From JBGQDM01 sp041495845 (GTDB lineage: Bacteria > Acidobacteriota > Terriglobia > Terriglobales > Acidobacteriaceae), in the NCBI GenBank assembly GCA_041495845.1, contig JBGQDM010000016.1, positions 1-44,897 on the forward strand: 44,897 nt of DNA, given 5' to 3'. Both the position numbers and the translations under genes were made by a program. This document shows, one piece after another, positions 1 to 7,372 of this stretch. The notes below the pieces were generated by a model. That model saw nothing but the letters and a program-made list of their open reading frames with translations. It made no database searches and was not told the origin of the DNA. Each line of letters opens with the position of its first letter. Position 1 is the first letter of the stretch.

Positions 1-346
1 GCAGCATCGGTCCCGCATCTGGCTCACGCCGCTGCATCGCGCGGAGTGGACGCACGCCATCGCACAACATGTGTTCCTGCGTCAGATGACGGCGGCGGAG
101 GCACACCAGGTCCGCCGCCTGCTCGAACGCGACCGCGCAGCCGGCCTGTGGGCGGAAGCTGCCTTACCCGACTTGGTCTTTGAAACCTGTATTGCATTGG
201 CCCGCCGGTACGGAAGCCGGCTCGGCACCCGCACCCTGGACACATTGCATGTCGCAACCGCGCTGGAACTGCAAGCAGAACATTTCTGGACATTCGACCA
301 GCGGCAAGCCAAGCTGGCGGCTGCAGCCGGACTCAAAGTTTCCTGA
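1..346 (+). CDS. PIN-domain protein, C-terminal part (VapC-like)
   Basis: The reading frame is open from the first complete codon at position 2 and stops at 344-346, so the N-terminus lies outside the window. About 114 residues are visible. The C-terminal half has the usual end of a PIN-domain ribonuclease: an acidic residue in a DTLHVATAL helix followed by a FWTFDQRQ strand-and-helix that carries the last conserved Asp, then KLAAAAGL. PIN proteins of this kind are typically toxins that cut RNA with a metal ion held by three or four acidic residues. The antitoxin would lie upstream, outside the window. A methionine-like GTG at 71 is not needed as a start because the homology-like sequence extends upstream of it. 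Confidence 0.7.
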   Translation, partial: QHRSRIWLTPLHRAEWTHAIAQHVFLRQMTAAEAHQVRRLLERDRAAGLWAEAALPDLVFETCIALARRYGSRLGTRTLDTLHVATALELQAEHFWTFDQRQAKLAAAAGLKVS

Positions 347-436
347 AGCTTTCTCCTCGTGGAACGCTTCTCTGCCGCACTTCCCCGTCACACCATCCGG
401 TGTTCTCCGCACCTGCTATCCGGAACAACCGGGGTT

Positions 437-442
437 TAGAAT
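437..442 (+). promoter_or_regulatory. -10-like TAGAAT for ribE, probable leaderless start
   Basis: TAGAAT lies 7 nt before the ATG at 450, and no Shine-Dalgarno sequence precedes that ATG. Transcription starting about 7 nt after a -10 box would begin at the start codon. No good -35 is visible. The same arrangement recurs at several other genes in this window. Confidence 0.45.
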
Positions 443-449
443 GGCAGCC

Positions 450-1094
450 ATGTTTACCGGAATCATTGAAGAAGTCGGCCGGGTGGCGGCAATTACGCAG
501 CGCGGCGAAAACCGGCGCATCCGGATTGAAGCCGGGCAGACGCCGAAGCAGCTGAAGACCGGGCACAGCATTGCTGTAAGCGGCGTGTGCCTGACAGCGC
601 TGGAGATCAAGAAGAATTCGTTTTGCGCCGATCTGGCGCCGGAGACGTGGGTGCGAACATCGTTCTCGCGGATCGACGAGGGCGCGCGCGTCAACCTCGA
701 ATTGCCCATGAAAGCAGACGGGCGCTTTGACGGTCACATCGTGCAGGGGCATGTCGACGGAGTGGGGCGGTTGCTGGAGTTTGAACGCATCCCCGGCTCG
801 GAAAACTGGTGGCTGCACGTGGAACTGCCCGACGAACTGGAGAAGTACGCAGTCTACAAGGGCTCGATCGCAGTCGAAGGCATCAGCCTGACGGTGGCCA
901 AGCTGGAAAAGCGGCGCTGCACGATTGCCATTATTCCCCACACGGTCGAGTTGACCAACCTGGAGTCGCTGCAGCCGGGCGATCCGGTGAATCTGGAAAT
1001 GGACATCGTGGCTAAGTATCTCGAGAAGTGGATGCGACGCGGCGAGCCGGAGAGCAGCGTCACGATGGAACGGCTTTGCCGCGCAGGGTTCTAG
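450..1094 (+). CDS. ribE: Riboflavin synthase, alpha chain
   Basis: This 214-residue protein opens with MFTGIIEEVG, the hallmark N-terminus of riboflavin synthase. The enzyme converts two 6,7-dimethyl-8-ribityllumazine molecules to riboflavin and a pyrimidine. Two lumazine-binding barrels are visible as an internal duplication: the first has GVCLTAL near residue 50, and the second has VQGHVDGVG near residue 97 and GISLTVAKLE near residue 147. The length is normal for the family. The ATG at 450 was chosen because the family motif begins there. An in-frame ATG at 441 would add only three residues and overlaps the proposed -10. No other rib genes are nearby, so it seems to be a stand-alone gene. 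Confidence 0.95.
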   Translation: MFTGIIEEVGRVAAITQRGENRRIRIEAGQTPKQLKTGHSIAVSGVCLTALEIKKNSFCADLAPETWVRTSFSRIDEGARVNLELPMKADGRFDGHIVQGHVDGVGRLLEFERIPGSENWWLHVELPDELEKYAVYKGSIAVEGISLTVAKLEKRRCTIAIIPHTVELTNLESLQPGDPVNLEMDIVAKYLEKWMRRGEPESSVTMERLCRAGF

Positions 1095-1157
1095 ATTCAG
1101 GACGCGAGTGCGGCGTCGCTGCAACAAGCTGCGAACATTGTTGGACTTAGGTGCATT

Positions 1158-1190
1158 TGAAGGGGCGCAGCCGGAAGCCGCACCCCTTCA
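1158..1190. other. Hairpin between convergent ribE and di-haem oxidoreductase
   Basis: TGAAGGGG at 1158-1165 pairs exactly with CCCCTTCA at 1183-1190 around a 17-nt interior. It sits between two converging genes, where a terminator is expected. No clear U-run follows on either strand, so its role as a terminator is uncertain. Confidence 0.4.
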
Positions 1191-1218
1191 GAACTGCTCC
1201 CAACCGCCTCCGCCAGAC

Positions 1219-2505
1219 CTACAACGCATTGAGAAAAGCGATGAGGTGTTGCTTCTCGCGTTCGCTCAGGCGCGCAAAGCTGCGGGTGACGAAGCCCGCC
1301 TCGCCGCGATGGCGCAGGATGGCGTCCGTGCGCGAGACTGACAGGCCATCGTGCATGAGCCGGTCGCGGGTGCGCAAACCCCAGAGCGGCGGCGTGCGGA
1401 GTTTGTTGGCGGTATCCCGCGGGCCGTTCTGCACAATTCCATCACCGGTCCCGACATCATGCAGCAGGAAATCACTGAAAGGATGGATCACCTTGCTACC
1501 GAGGGCGGCAGGAACGGTAAAGGCGCCGCCGTTGATCACGGTTCCCGGCGGGGCGGTGGTGATAGAGGGTACGTGGCACTGGGCGCAGCCGATCTGGGAG
1601 AATATTTGCATGCCGGCTTGCGCGCCCGCGGTCGCCATCCGGGCGGCATCAACCGGAGGAGCCATGGTGCCACGCATGAAGGCGGCGAAGTGGTCGATAT
1701 CATCCAGTCCGGATTCGTCGGGGGTGTCTTCCGGATCGGAAGTGGTCTTACAGACCTGAGTGGTGTCGGTTGGGAACAGACGGCTCGTAATGCCCTGCTC
1801 GTTGAGATAGGCATCGGCGGAAAACGAAAGCAGGCTGGCGTGCTGATTCTTCCAGCCGAACCGGCCCCCGCGTACTTTTCCCGGCGCCTCAAGCACCGGT
1901 ACCTGAATGAATTCGCCGGCAATACGCCCGGCGGTGAGGGTGCGTTGCTGCTGTGCGATGAGTTGGAGGGTGCTGTCATCAATGGCTTCGACAAAGCCAT
2001 CGCCCAGGATGCTCAGTGACATCCGCAGTGCGCGAATGAATTCGCGGCGCGGGGCGTGTTCCTGTGCTTCGGCACAACTGGCGCGATCATTGATCAGCGA
2101 GCGGCCCGAGATGGTGGTTTGGCCGTCATTGATAGAAACGTCTGGATTCACAAACTGGTGGGCGCGATCCAGGTGGCCCACACGCAGTTCGCTGACCTGA
2201 CTGCCGCCGCCGGTTACGGGATTCTGGTGACAGTCCGCGCAGGCACGTGCGTTGTAGAGCGGCCCCAACCCCACATCGATCCCCTCCTCTTCCTCAAACG
2301 CCTCCTGGTCCTGGGCAAAGCTACTGCCGGGGAGTGGGTCGATTCCGTTGCTGGTGCTTTGGGAACCGGGATTTTCGCTTAGCGTCGGCGTGGCGAACCC
2401 CGTCGGAGCGGGAGACGCGGACTGCGTGAAGAGTGTGGTCCAGGCACCCGGCAACAAAATCATCACAACGACCAAAGCTGCGGCATAGGCACGGTTGCGT
2501 TGCAT
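1219..2505 (-). CDS. Di-haem oxidoreductase, putative peroxidase (DUF1111 type)
   Basis: The 428-residue protein begins with an N-terminal hydrophobic export segment (about residues 8-30), followed by a Ser/Pro/Gly-rich stretch. Two CxxCH haem-attachment sites are visible, CADCH near residue 92 and CAQCH near residue 309, so it should be a periplasmic di-haem c-type protein. The spacing and the C-terminal segment RDRLMHDGLSVSRTDAIL match the di-haem oxidoreductase family often annotated as putative thiol oxidoreductase; its physiological substrate is not established. A GGGAGG ribosome site lies 5 nt before the ATG. It is transcribed alone and converges on ribE. Confidence 0.85.
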   Translation of the reverse strand: MQRNRAYAAALVVVMILLPGAWTTLFTQSASPAPTGFATPTLSENPGSQSTSNGIDPLPGSSFAQDQEAFEEEEGIDVGLGPLYNARACADCHQNPVTGGGSQVSELRVGHLDRAHQFVNPDVSINDGQTTISGRSLINDRASCAEAQEHAPRREFIRALRMSLSILGDGFVEAIDDSTLQLIAQQQRTLTAGRIAGEFIQVPVLEAPGKVRGGRFGWKNQHASLLSFSADAYLNEQGITSRLFPTDTTQVCKTTSDPEDTPDESGLDDIDHFAAFMRGTMAPPVDAARMATAGAQAGMQIFSQIGCAQCHVPSITTAPPGTVINGGAFTVPAALGSKVIHPFSDFLLHDVGTGDGIVQNGPRDTANKLRTPPLWGLRTRDRLMHDGLSVSRTDAILRHRGEAGFVTRSFARLSEREKQHLIAFLNAL

Positions 2506-2820
2506 GAAGACCTCCCATGGAGTTGGATCGCAGCGGCGCGCGGGTCTCTACAGCAACGAAGGAGCAGCGTCAACAAAGGTGCGAAATGAGGCAAATCTGC
2601 CACCCGGGGAAAAACGGGTGAAGCAGTGTCGGCTCGGCCGGGAGTGGCTACCGGCGTTGATCACCAACGCATGCTATTTTGGCGAGGCACGCTTCCGCCG
2701 TCAAGGGCCGGAAGTACATTGCGAAGCGCTGGAAAAGCGCTACTGACAAGGGATTTGGGACACCACCGAGGGGCGCGGGAGGACACCCTGCCCCACGGCC
2801 AGTCGGCCACGCCACTAGTC
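2506..2820. other. Intergenic region without a convincing gene
   Basis: This 315-bp stretch lies between the start of the di-haem oxidoreductase and the end of the ABC ATPase gene, both on the minus strand. It should hold the oxidoreductase promoter at its left end. Small inverted repeats are visible (CACCCG 2601-2606 with CGGGTG 2615-2620, and an AGCGCT pair around 2727-2743). Short open frames here have no recognisable protein features. I see no RNA gene with confidence. Confidence 0.5.
2545..2573 (-). promoter_or_regulatory. Possible sigma70-type promoter of the di-haem oxidoreductase
   Basis: On the minus strand TTGACG (2573-2568) is followed after 17 nt by TAGAGA (2550-2545). The -35 is five of six to consensus and the -10 is poor. 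The distance to the ATG (about 40 nt) leaves room for the GGGAGG ribosome site. Confidence 0.3.
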
Positions 2821-3582
2821 TTATCCTGTCACTTTCAGTTCATCGAGTTCGAGAAACTGCCGCACGATCGGCTCGTTGGAGCGGACCATCTCTTGCGGCG
2901 TCCCGAAAAAAATGGCCTCGGCTTCGTGGAGAAAGAGAACGCGATCGCCAAGTTTTTTTGCCAGGCGCATGTCATGGGTCACCACCACGCTGGTGAGCCG
3001 GAGCTGGATCTTCAGCCGCTTGATGAGATCCCCGAGCAACTGCGCCATGAGCGGGTCCACCATGGTGGTGGGCTCGTCGTAGAGAACACATTCGGGCTGG
3101 GCCGCGAGGGCGCGAGCGATGGCCACGGAGCGCTTCATGCCGGTGGAAAGGTCGGAGGGCAGTTGTTCCCGCATGGGTTGGACGCCGACCATATTCAGCA
3201 GGCCATCCACGATTTCGTAAATCTGCTCCTCGCTCAGGTCGCGGCGGTCCCGCAAAGGGAAGGCCACGTTTTCCCCGACGGTGAGGGAATCGAAGAGCGC
3301 GCCGTTCTGAAACACCATGGTGACTTTCTTGCGAATCGCTTCCATCTGCGCGTCGGTGAAATCGGTGATGTCTTCGTAAGCGACCACGATCCGGCCGGAG
3401 TCCGGCTTGAGAAACCCCATGATGTGGTGAAGCGAAACCGACTTGCCCACGCCGCTGCGGCCGAGAATGCAGACGGTCTCCCCGGGAAGAACATCAAAGC
3501 TTACACGGTCGAGAATTTTCTTGGCGCCAAACGATTTGGAGACTTCAACGAACTCAATATAGGGCTTGGCACCGGCGGACAT
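2821..3582 (-). CDS. ABC transporter ATP-binding protein, MlaF/Ttg2A type
   Basis: This 253-residue ATPase has Walker A GRSGVGKS near residue 42, a Q-loop (VFQNGALF), an ABC signature LSTGMKR and Walker B CVLYDEPTT. In E. coli, MlaF energises phospholipid transport between outer and inner membrane with MlaE, MlaD and MlaB. The ALFDSLTVGENVAFPL stretch after the Q-loop is typical of this family. The signature is LSTGM rather than LSGGM and the D-loop region reads TTMVDP rather than TSGLDP. No permease or MCE-domain gene is adjacent in this window, so its partners must be encoded elsewhere or further away. It follows mobA by 10 bp on the same strand and may be co-transcribed with it. Confidence 0.85.
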   Translation of the reverse strand: MSAGAKPYIEFVEVSKSFGAKKILDRVSFDVLPGETVCILGRSGVGKSVSLHHIMGFLKPDSGRIVVAYEDITDFTDAQMEAIRKKVTMVFQNGALFDSLTVGENVAFPLRDRRDLSEEQIYEIVDGLLNMVGVQPMREQLPSDLSTGMKRSVAIARALAAQPECVLYDEPTTMVDPLMAQLLGDLIKRLKIQLRLTSVVVTHDMRLAKKLGDRVLFLHEAEAIFFGTPQEMVRSNEPIVRQFLELDELKVTG

Positions 3583-3592
3583 GGCTTCCAGT

Positions 3593-4180
3593 TTACTCCG
3601 GAGGCAGGCCAGATGCTTCGAGGTCCGGGGGCGAATTCAGGTTGCAGAAGAGTTGCGGAGTGAACCCATGCCGGGTCAGCTCCGCCTCTTCCAGCGGCAA
3701 GGCTGAGGTGAGCGGGAAGAGGGCGTCGATCTTGTTGTGGCCGCGGCGGAGGGCATCGGCGGCAAGTTCGCTGAAGGCGCGGCGATAGACAGCGCACAGG
3801 GGCTGCCATCCCCCGGCAATGCGTGGGACGGTGACTAGGGCAGAAGTCTCGCGAGCACGCGCGATCAGGTAGCGCAGCAGAGGCGCGGTCAGGAGCGGCA
3901 AATCCACCGCGAGAACGAGATTTAGATCGGTAGTGGAAATGGCCAGGGCAGCATGGATGCCGGCCAGCGGCCCGCGATCTGGAAACACGTCTTCGGCCAC
4001 CGTCCCAAAGGAAGCGAACTTGTTGGCCGAACCGGAGATCAGAATGTGGGCAGCGAGTTCGCGGGCGGTGCGCAGCGTGCGGTCCAGGAGGGTAGCGCCG
4101 CCAACCTCGACGAACGCCTTGTCGCGGCCCATGCGGCGGCTGCGGCCCCCGGCCAGAATGACGGCGGTGAGGTCGTCCAT
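3593..4180 (-). CDS. mobA: Molybdenum cofactor guanylyltransferase
   Basis: This protein of about 195 residues carries the nucleotidyltransferase signature LAGGRSRRMGRDKAF right at the N-terminus, a GPLAGI segment and a VDLPLL segment containing the metal-binding Asp. MobA transfers GMP to molybdopterin to form the bis-MGD cofactor used by DMSO-reductase-type enzymes. The ATG at 4180 (MDDLTAVILAGG) was preferred to one five codons upstream. It places the glycine-rich loop at the normal distance and has TATGCT 10 nt ahead of it. No other molybdenum-cofactor genes are near. It lies just upstream of the ABC ATPase gene. Confidence 0.88.
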   Translation of the reverse strand: MDDLTAVILAGGRSRRMGRDKAFVEVGGATLLDRTLRTARELAAHILISGSANKFASFGTVAEDVFPDRGPLAGIHAALAISTTDLNLVLAVDLPLLTAPLLRYLIARARETSALVTVPRIAGGWQPLCAVYRRAFSELAADALRRGHNKIDALFPLTSALPLEEAELTRHGFTPQLFCNLNSPPDLEASGLPPE

Positions 4181-4190
4181 GGGCGACGCA

Positions 4191-4196
4191 AGCATA
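4191..4196 (-). promoter_or_regulatory. -10-like TATGCT for mobA, probable leaderless start
   Basis: TATGCT on the minus strand lies 10 nt before the mobA ATG and there is no Shine-Dalgarno site. The same hexamer at the same kind of distance precedes ftcD. Confidence 0.4.
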
Positions 4197-4337
4197 GCGG
4201 AATCATACAGTCATCTCCGGATCCCCAAATGGCGCTGTGGATTTCCGCTCTCTTGTCTCGGTACGAACGTAACCTATCCAAGCGGTGACCCCAGGCAGCA
4301 CTATGGGCGTACGGCAGCAAGGACGCCGTTGATTCCC

Positions 4338-4877
4338 ATGCCGCAGAAACTATTGACTGCCCTCATGCTTGGCCGGTGCTCGCACGAATTCTCCTGGCCG
4401 CGCCGCACCGCGGACGGAAGTTACTACCAAGTCTGCATGCTGTGTGCGACGCAGTACAAATACGACTGGAAGACGATGCGGCGGACGGAGCGGGTCGACG
4501 CCACGGCCGAAGAAACGCCGACGCGGCGGGGACATCGCACCGGCAAAAAGCCGACTTGGGTGCCACGCGCGCGCCGCGTACCCCTGGCCGTCCCATTGCG
4601 CTACCGGTCCAAGAACAGCAGCACCTGGTACGCCGGAAAAATTGAAAACATCAGCCAGTCCGGTGTGCTCTTCCACGGGGAACACCCGTTTCCCGCGAAC
4701 ACGCTGGTCGAGATGGTGTTTGAGATGCCGGAAGAGATTTCCGGCCAGAAAGATGCCAACGTACTGTGCCAGGGGCGGGTGATCCGGCTTCCCGATAGCC
4801 AGAAGACGGACAAGCTGACGCTGGCGGCCACTATTCTGGATTACCGTTTCCTGCACCAGCGCGCCGCCCACGTTTAG
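4338..4877 (+). CDS. PilZ-domain protein with N-terminal zinc-type motif
   Basis: The 179-residue protein has two parts. Residues about 10-45 contain a CSH motif, then CMLC about 21 residues after the first Cys, then a YKYDW segment; this looks like a small C-x-H / C-x2-C metal-binding knuckle. After a basic linker, residues about 85-165 match a PilZ domain: RRVPLAVPLRYR, then ISQSGVLFHG and a hydrophobic VEMVFEMP strand. PilZ domains bind cyclic di-GMP through an RxxxR and a D/NxSxxG motif. Here the first is partial (RRVPLAVPLR) and the second reads NISQSG, so nucleotide binding is plausible but not certain. No membrane segment is visible. Confidence 0.75.
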   Translation: MPQKLLTALMLGRCSHEFSWPRRTADGSYYQVCMLCATQYKYDWKTMRRTERVDATAEETPTRRGHRTGKKPTWVPRARRVPLAVPLRYRSKNSSTWYAGKIENISQSGVLFHGEHPFPANTLVEMVFEMPEEISGQKDANVLCQGRVIRLPDSQKTDKLTLAATILDYRFLHQRAAHV

Positions 4878-4926
4878 TCTTCTGGCTACCTGTATTTTCC
4901 GCACAGCAACCTCGCTCCAGCCCCGC

Positions 4927-4932
4927 TATAAT
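4927..4932 (+). promoter_or_regulatory. -10 TATAAT upstream of the BON-domain gene
   Basis: A perfect TATAAT lies about 70 nt before the BON-domain start codon. The expected -35 window (4904-4909) does not match consensus. The resulting leader would be about 60 nt and contains the AGGAG ribosome site. Confidence 0.4.
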
Positions 4933-4998
4933 GGGGCCACGCTACTTCCACTTCCTGCATCTAAGTAGTCGAACCGGAGCAGTCCAGGAGCGATGGCC

Positions 4999-6048
4999 AT
5001 GAAACGTAGAATTTCCGTTTTAGTATTGGGATTTTTGCTGGTAGCACTGGGAACGACCGTGGGCTGCGCGAAAGCAGCCGATGACGCGCAGATTACCAGC
5101 CAAGTGCAGAGCCGGATGTTTGCCGATCCGGCGATTCAGAGCAGACAGATTACGGTGCAGTCCGCCGGAGGCGTAGTCACTCTGTCCGGGGCGGTGAGCA
5201 GTGATGCCGAGCGCGCTGCAGCCGGAGCCCAGGCTTCCGCAGTCGACGGAGTAAAGACCGTAGTCAACAACCTGGCGGTCATGCCGCCAGCGCTAGTGCA
5301 GGCACAGACCGAGCCGGAACCGGTCAAGCCCGCGCCGGTGGCGAGTTCCAAACCCCGTCCGAGCACGCCTCGGCACCTGCCAAGTTCGGCCAGCACCGCC
5401 GCAGCAGCGCCTGCAGCAGCAGTTGCGCCCGTAGCGGCCGCCGCCACGCAGGCTCCCGTGACGCCGCCAACACCTCCGCCACCGCAGAAAGTGACCATCC
5501 AGGCGGGTACCACCATGGCGGTGCGTCTGGTTGACGGTGTGGATTCCGAAACGGCGCAGCCCGGTCAGACTTTTCGCGCTACCCTTGATTCTCCGCTGGC
5601 GGTCGATGGCGAAGTCGCAATCCCCGCCGGTTATGACGTGGAGGGCCATGTGGTGGATGTCAAGAGTGCGGGCAAGTTCGCCGGACGCTCGGAATTGGTC
5701 CTGCAGTTGGACCGCATTCACGTAGGCGGCAAGACGTACAGCATTCAGACCAACGAATACCGGCGTCAGGGTAATTCTCGCGGCGTGAATACGGCGGAGA
5801 AGGTGGGCGCGGGTGCGGCCATCGGCGCCATCATCGGCGGAATCGCGGGAGGTGGCAAAGGCGCGGCCATCGGGGCAGCGGCCGGCGGCGGACTAGGCGG
5901 CGGCGTCCAGGCGGCAACCAAAGGCCAGCAAATCAAACTGCCTTCGGAAACCGTGCTGACGTTTGAATTGCAATCGCCGATCTCAGTACTGCCCGTGCAG
6001 GGCGTGGACCATGGCCGGCAGAAGCTGCCGCCTCCGAACCAGAACTAA
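4999..6048 (+). CDS. BON-domain exported protein with glycine-zipper C-terminus
   Basis: The 349-residue protein starts with a basic N-terminus and hydrophobic export segment ending at GTTVGC, a weak lipobox. A BON domain follows (about residues 25-90, VVTLSGAVSSDAERAAA), a fold thought to contact phospholipid membranes. Next comes an Ala/Pro-rich linker (about 95-160), a beta-rich domain with AIPAGYDVEGHVVDVKSAG (about 165-250), and a Gly/Ala zipper near residues 275-305 (GAIIGGIAGGG). The ATG at 4999 is favoured over 4993 because AGGAG lies 8 nt before it rather than 2. It is probably a periplasmic or outer-membrane-associated envelope protein. A strong terminator follows, so it is monocistronic. 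Confidence 0.75.
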   Translation: MKRRISVLVLGFLLVALGTTVGCAKAADDAQITSQVQSRMFADPAIQSRQITVQSAGGVVTLSGAVSSDAERAAAGAQASAVDGVKTVVNNLAVMPPALVQAQTEPEPVKPAPVASSKPRPSTPRHLPSSASTAAAAPAAAVAPVAAAATQAPVTPPTPPPPQKVTIQAGTTMAVRLVDGVDSETAQPGQTFRATLDSPLAVDGEVAIPAGYDVEGHVVDVKSAGKFAGRSELVLQLDRIHVGGKTYSIQTNEYRRQGNSRGVNTAEKVGAGAAIGAIIGGIAGGGKGAAIGAAAGGGLGGGVQAATKGQQIKLPSETVLTFELQSPISVLPVQGVDHGRQKLPPPNQN

Positions 6049-6065
6049 CCAGTAAGATTGCCAAC

Positions 6066-6099
6066 ACGGGCATGGCGCCAGCCGTGCCCGTTTTCTTTT
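6066..6099 (+). terminator. Intrinsic terminator after the BON-domain gene
   Basis: ACGGGCATGGC (6066-6076) pairs with GCCGTGCCCGT (6081-6091), with one G-U wobble and a GCCA loop, and is followed by a T-rich run. This is a typical Rho-independent terminator. Confidence 0.85.
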
Positions 6100-6105
6100 G
6101 GCTGG

Positions 6106-6111
6106 TAGACT
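6106..6111 (+). promoter_or_regulatory. -10-like TAGACT for the short glycosyltransferase
   Basis: TAGACT, in the context GGCTGGTAGACT, lies 9 nt before the ATG at 6121 and no Shine-Dalgarno site is present. The context GGCTGGTAGA is shared with the asd promoter. Confidence 0.4.
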
Positions 6112-6120
6112 GCTGCATTC

Positions 6121-6597
6121 ATGACGAAAATCACGGCCATCGTCCATACCAAAAACGACGCGCTGCGCATCGGACGCGCCGTAGAGTCGTTGCGGTCCTG
6201 CGACGAGGTGCTGGTGGCGGACCACAGCTCCAGCGATGGCACCACCGAAGTGGCGCGAGCTTTCGGGGCCCGCGTCATTGCGGTAAGCGGCGCCGAGTCG
6301 TTCGAGGAGGCCGCCGCGCAGGCTGCTCATGACTGGCTTCTCTGCCTGTTGCCCACCGAGGCGGTGGCGGAATTGTTGGAAGCCGAGTTGTTTGAGTTCA
6401 AGAACTCCCGGCACGGATCGGAAACAGGCTTCGCGATTCCTGTGCTGGAAGAAACCTCGCACGCGTGGATCCTGCGCACACCGGAAGTGCGGTTGGTGCA
6501 GCGGGGATCGACGCGGTGGCCGGGCCCTCTGCCTGCGCCACCCGGCGCTGACGCGAAATCACTCGAAGGCTGTCTGCTGCGCTTGCGCCTACCGTAG
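6121..6597 (+). CDS. Short family 2 glycosyltransferase-like protein, probably degenerate
   Basis: The first about 110 residues resemble the nucleotide-binding half of WaaE/KdtX-like family 2 glycosyltransferases: ITAIVHTKNDALRIGRAVES, then DEVLVADHSSSDGT. The protein is only 158 residues, whereas family members usually exceed 240. Where the acidic DADE motif that binds the metal and sugar nucleotide is expected, the sequence reads CLLPTEAV after AAHDWL. The metal-binding motif therefore seems lost. It may be a non-catalytic remnant or a repurposed fold. It stands alone between a terminator and the cytochrome gene. Confidence 0.6.
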   Translation: MTKITAIVHTKNDALRIGRAVESLRSCDEVLVADHSSSDGTTEVARAFGARVIAVSGAESFEEAAAQAAHDWLLCLLPTEAVAELLEAELFEFKNSRHGSETGFAIPVLEETSHAWILRTPEVRLVQRGSTRWPGPLPAPPGADAKSLEGCLLRLRLP

Positions 6598-6776
6598 AGA
6601 AACTCCCCGTTCAGAGCTGAGGCAGGATCGAGCGACCAACACGCCAACGCCGCCATGTCATGAGTTATCACGCACTTCCGTGACCCGCATCACGGTGTTG
6701 CGTTTCACAACAACCTACACTGAGAATCGGCTGGAGGCGCAGGCCCCAGCAAAGTTTGCGCAGTACGGAGGCACTC

Positions 6777-7217
6777 ATGAAGAAACAAATTCTGTTGCTG
6801 TTGGTAGTAGTGATGCTGGGGGCCGGCCTGGTTGCGTTGGCGCAAGACCAGCCCACCAAGACGATCAAGCATGTGGCGGTGCGACCGACGAGCCCCGCCT
6901 CGGGCGAAGAAATGTACACGAGCTACTGCGCCGTGTGTCACGGCACAGACCTCAAGGGGAATGGTCCAGCGGCGTCGGCGATGAAGGTCCAGCCGACGGA
7001 CTTGACCCTGATGGCCAAGAAGAGCAGCGACGGCAAGTATCCGTACAACCGGGTCGCCAGCGCCATCCAGGGCGACGTCAATCTACCCGCGCACGGCTCG
7101 AAGGACATGCCGGTGTGGGGATCGCTGTTCTGGCACATGAGCAGCGGCCATCAGTCTGAGGTGCAGCAGCGCGTAAGCAATCTGAGCAAGTACATCGAGA
7201 GCAAGCAAGCGAAGTAA
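6777..7217 (+). CDS. Small exported cytochrome c
   Basis: This 146-residue protein has a clear signal peptide (MKKQILLLLVVVMLGAG with a cleavage site near ALA-QDQ), then a single haem site CAVCHGTDLKGNG. A later HGSKDMPVWG segment supplies a Met as probable axial ligand. It is thus a mono-haem class I periplasmic cytochrome, likely an electron carrier. The ATG at 6777 has a GGAGG ribosome site 4 nt upstream, which settles the start against a longer version seven codons upstream. A strong terminator follows. Its redox partner is not encoded next to it; the only other cytochrome in the window is the di-haem protein at 1.2-2.5 kb. Confidence 0.88.
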   Translation: MKKQILLLLVVVMLGAGLVALAQDQPTKTIKHVAVRPTSPASGEEMYTSYCAVCHGTDLKGNGPAASAMKVQPTDLTLMAKKSSDGKYPYNRVASAIQGDVNLPAHGSKDMPVWGSLFWHMSSGHQSEVQQRVSNLSKYIESKQAK

Positions 7218-7233
7218 GGGCGAGAAGGCGGAG

Positions 7234-7268
7234 AGCGGGGTGGGCGCCAGCCCACCCCGCTTCCGTTT
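7234..7268 (+). terminator. Intrinsic terminator after the cytochrome c gene
   Basis: AGCGGGGTGGGC (7234-7245) pairs perfectly with GCCCACCCCGCT (7250-7261) around a GCCA loop, followed by TCCGTTT. The stem is 12 bp and very stable, although the U-tract is short. Confidence 0.75.
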
Positions 7269-7314
7269 GCGCCGGTGGTACACGTCTATTCGTACCCAAG
7301 GGGTGGGGGTCTAA

Positions 7315-7332
7315 TCCTCGTATAATCGAGGA
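7315..7332 (+). promoter_or_regulatory. TATAAT inside an inverted repeat, upstream of the prepilin peptidase
   Basis: TATAAT (7321-7326) is flanked by TCCTCG (7315-7320) and its exact complement CGAGGA (7327-7332). It is the best -10 before the prepilin peptidase start at 7373. The flanking symmetry could be an operator centred on the -10, or chance. Confidence 0.4.
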
Positions 7333-7372
7333 AAATCAGCGAAATTGCGCAGATTTTCAGGCAGACATCCGA

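Noticed and set aside
180..449. Upstream extension of riboflavin synthase
   Set aside because: The family N-terminus MFTGIIEEVG begins at 450, and the added 90 residues overlap the PIN-domain gene in another frame.
2626..3663. 345-codon open frame on the plus strand
   Set aside because: Antisense of the ABC ATPase and the start of the intergenic gap; His-rich without domains.
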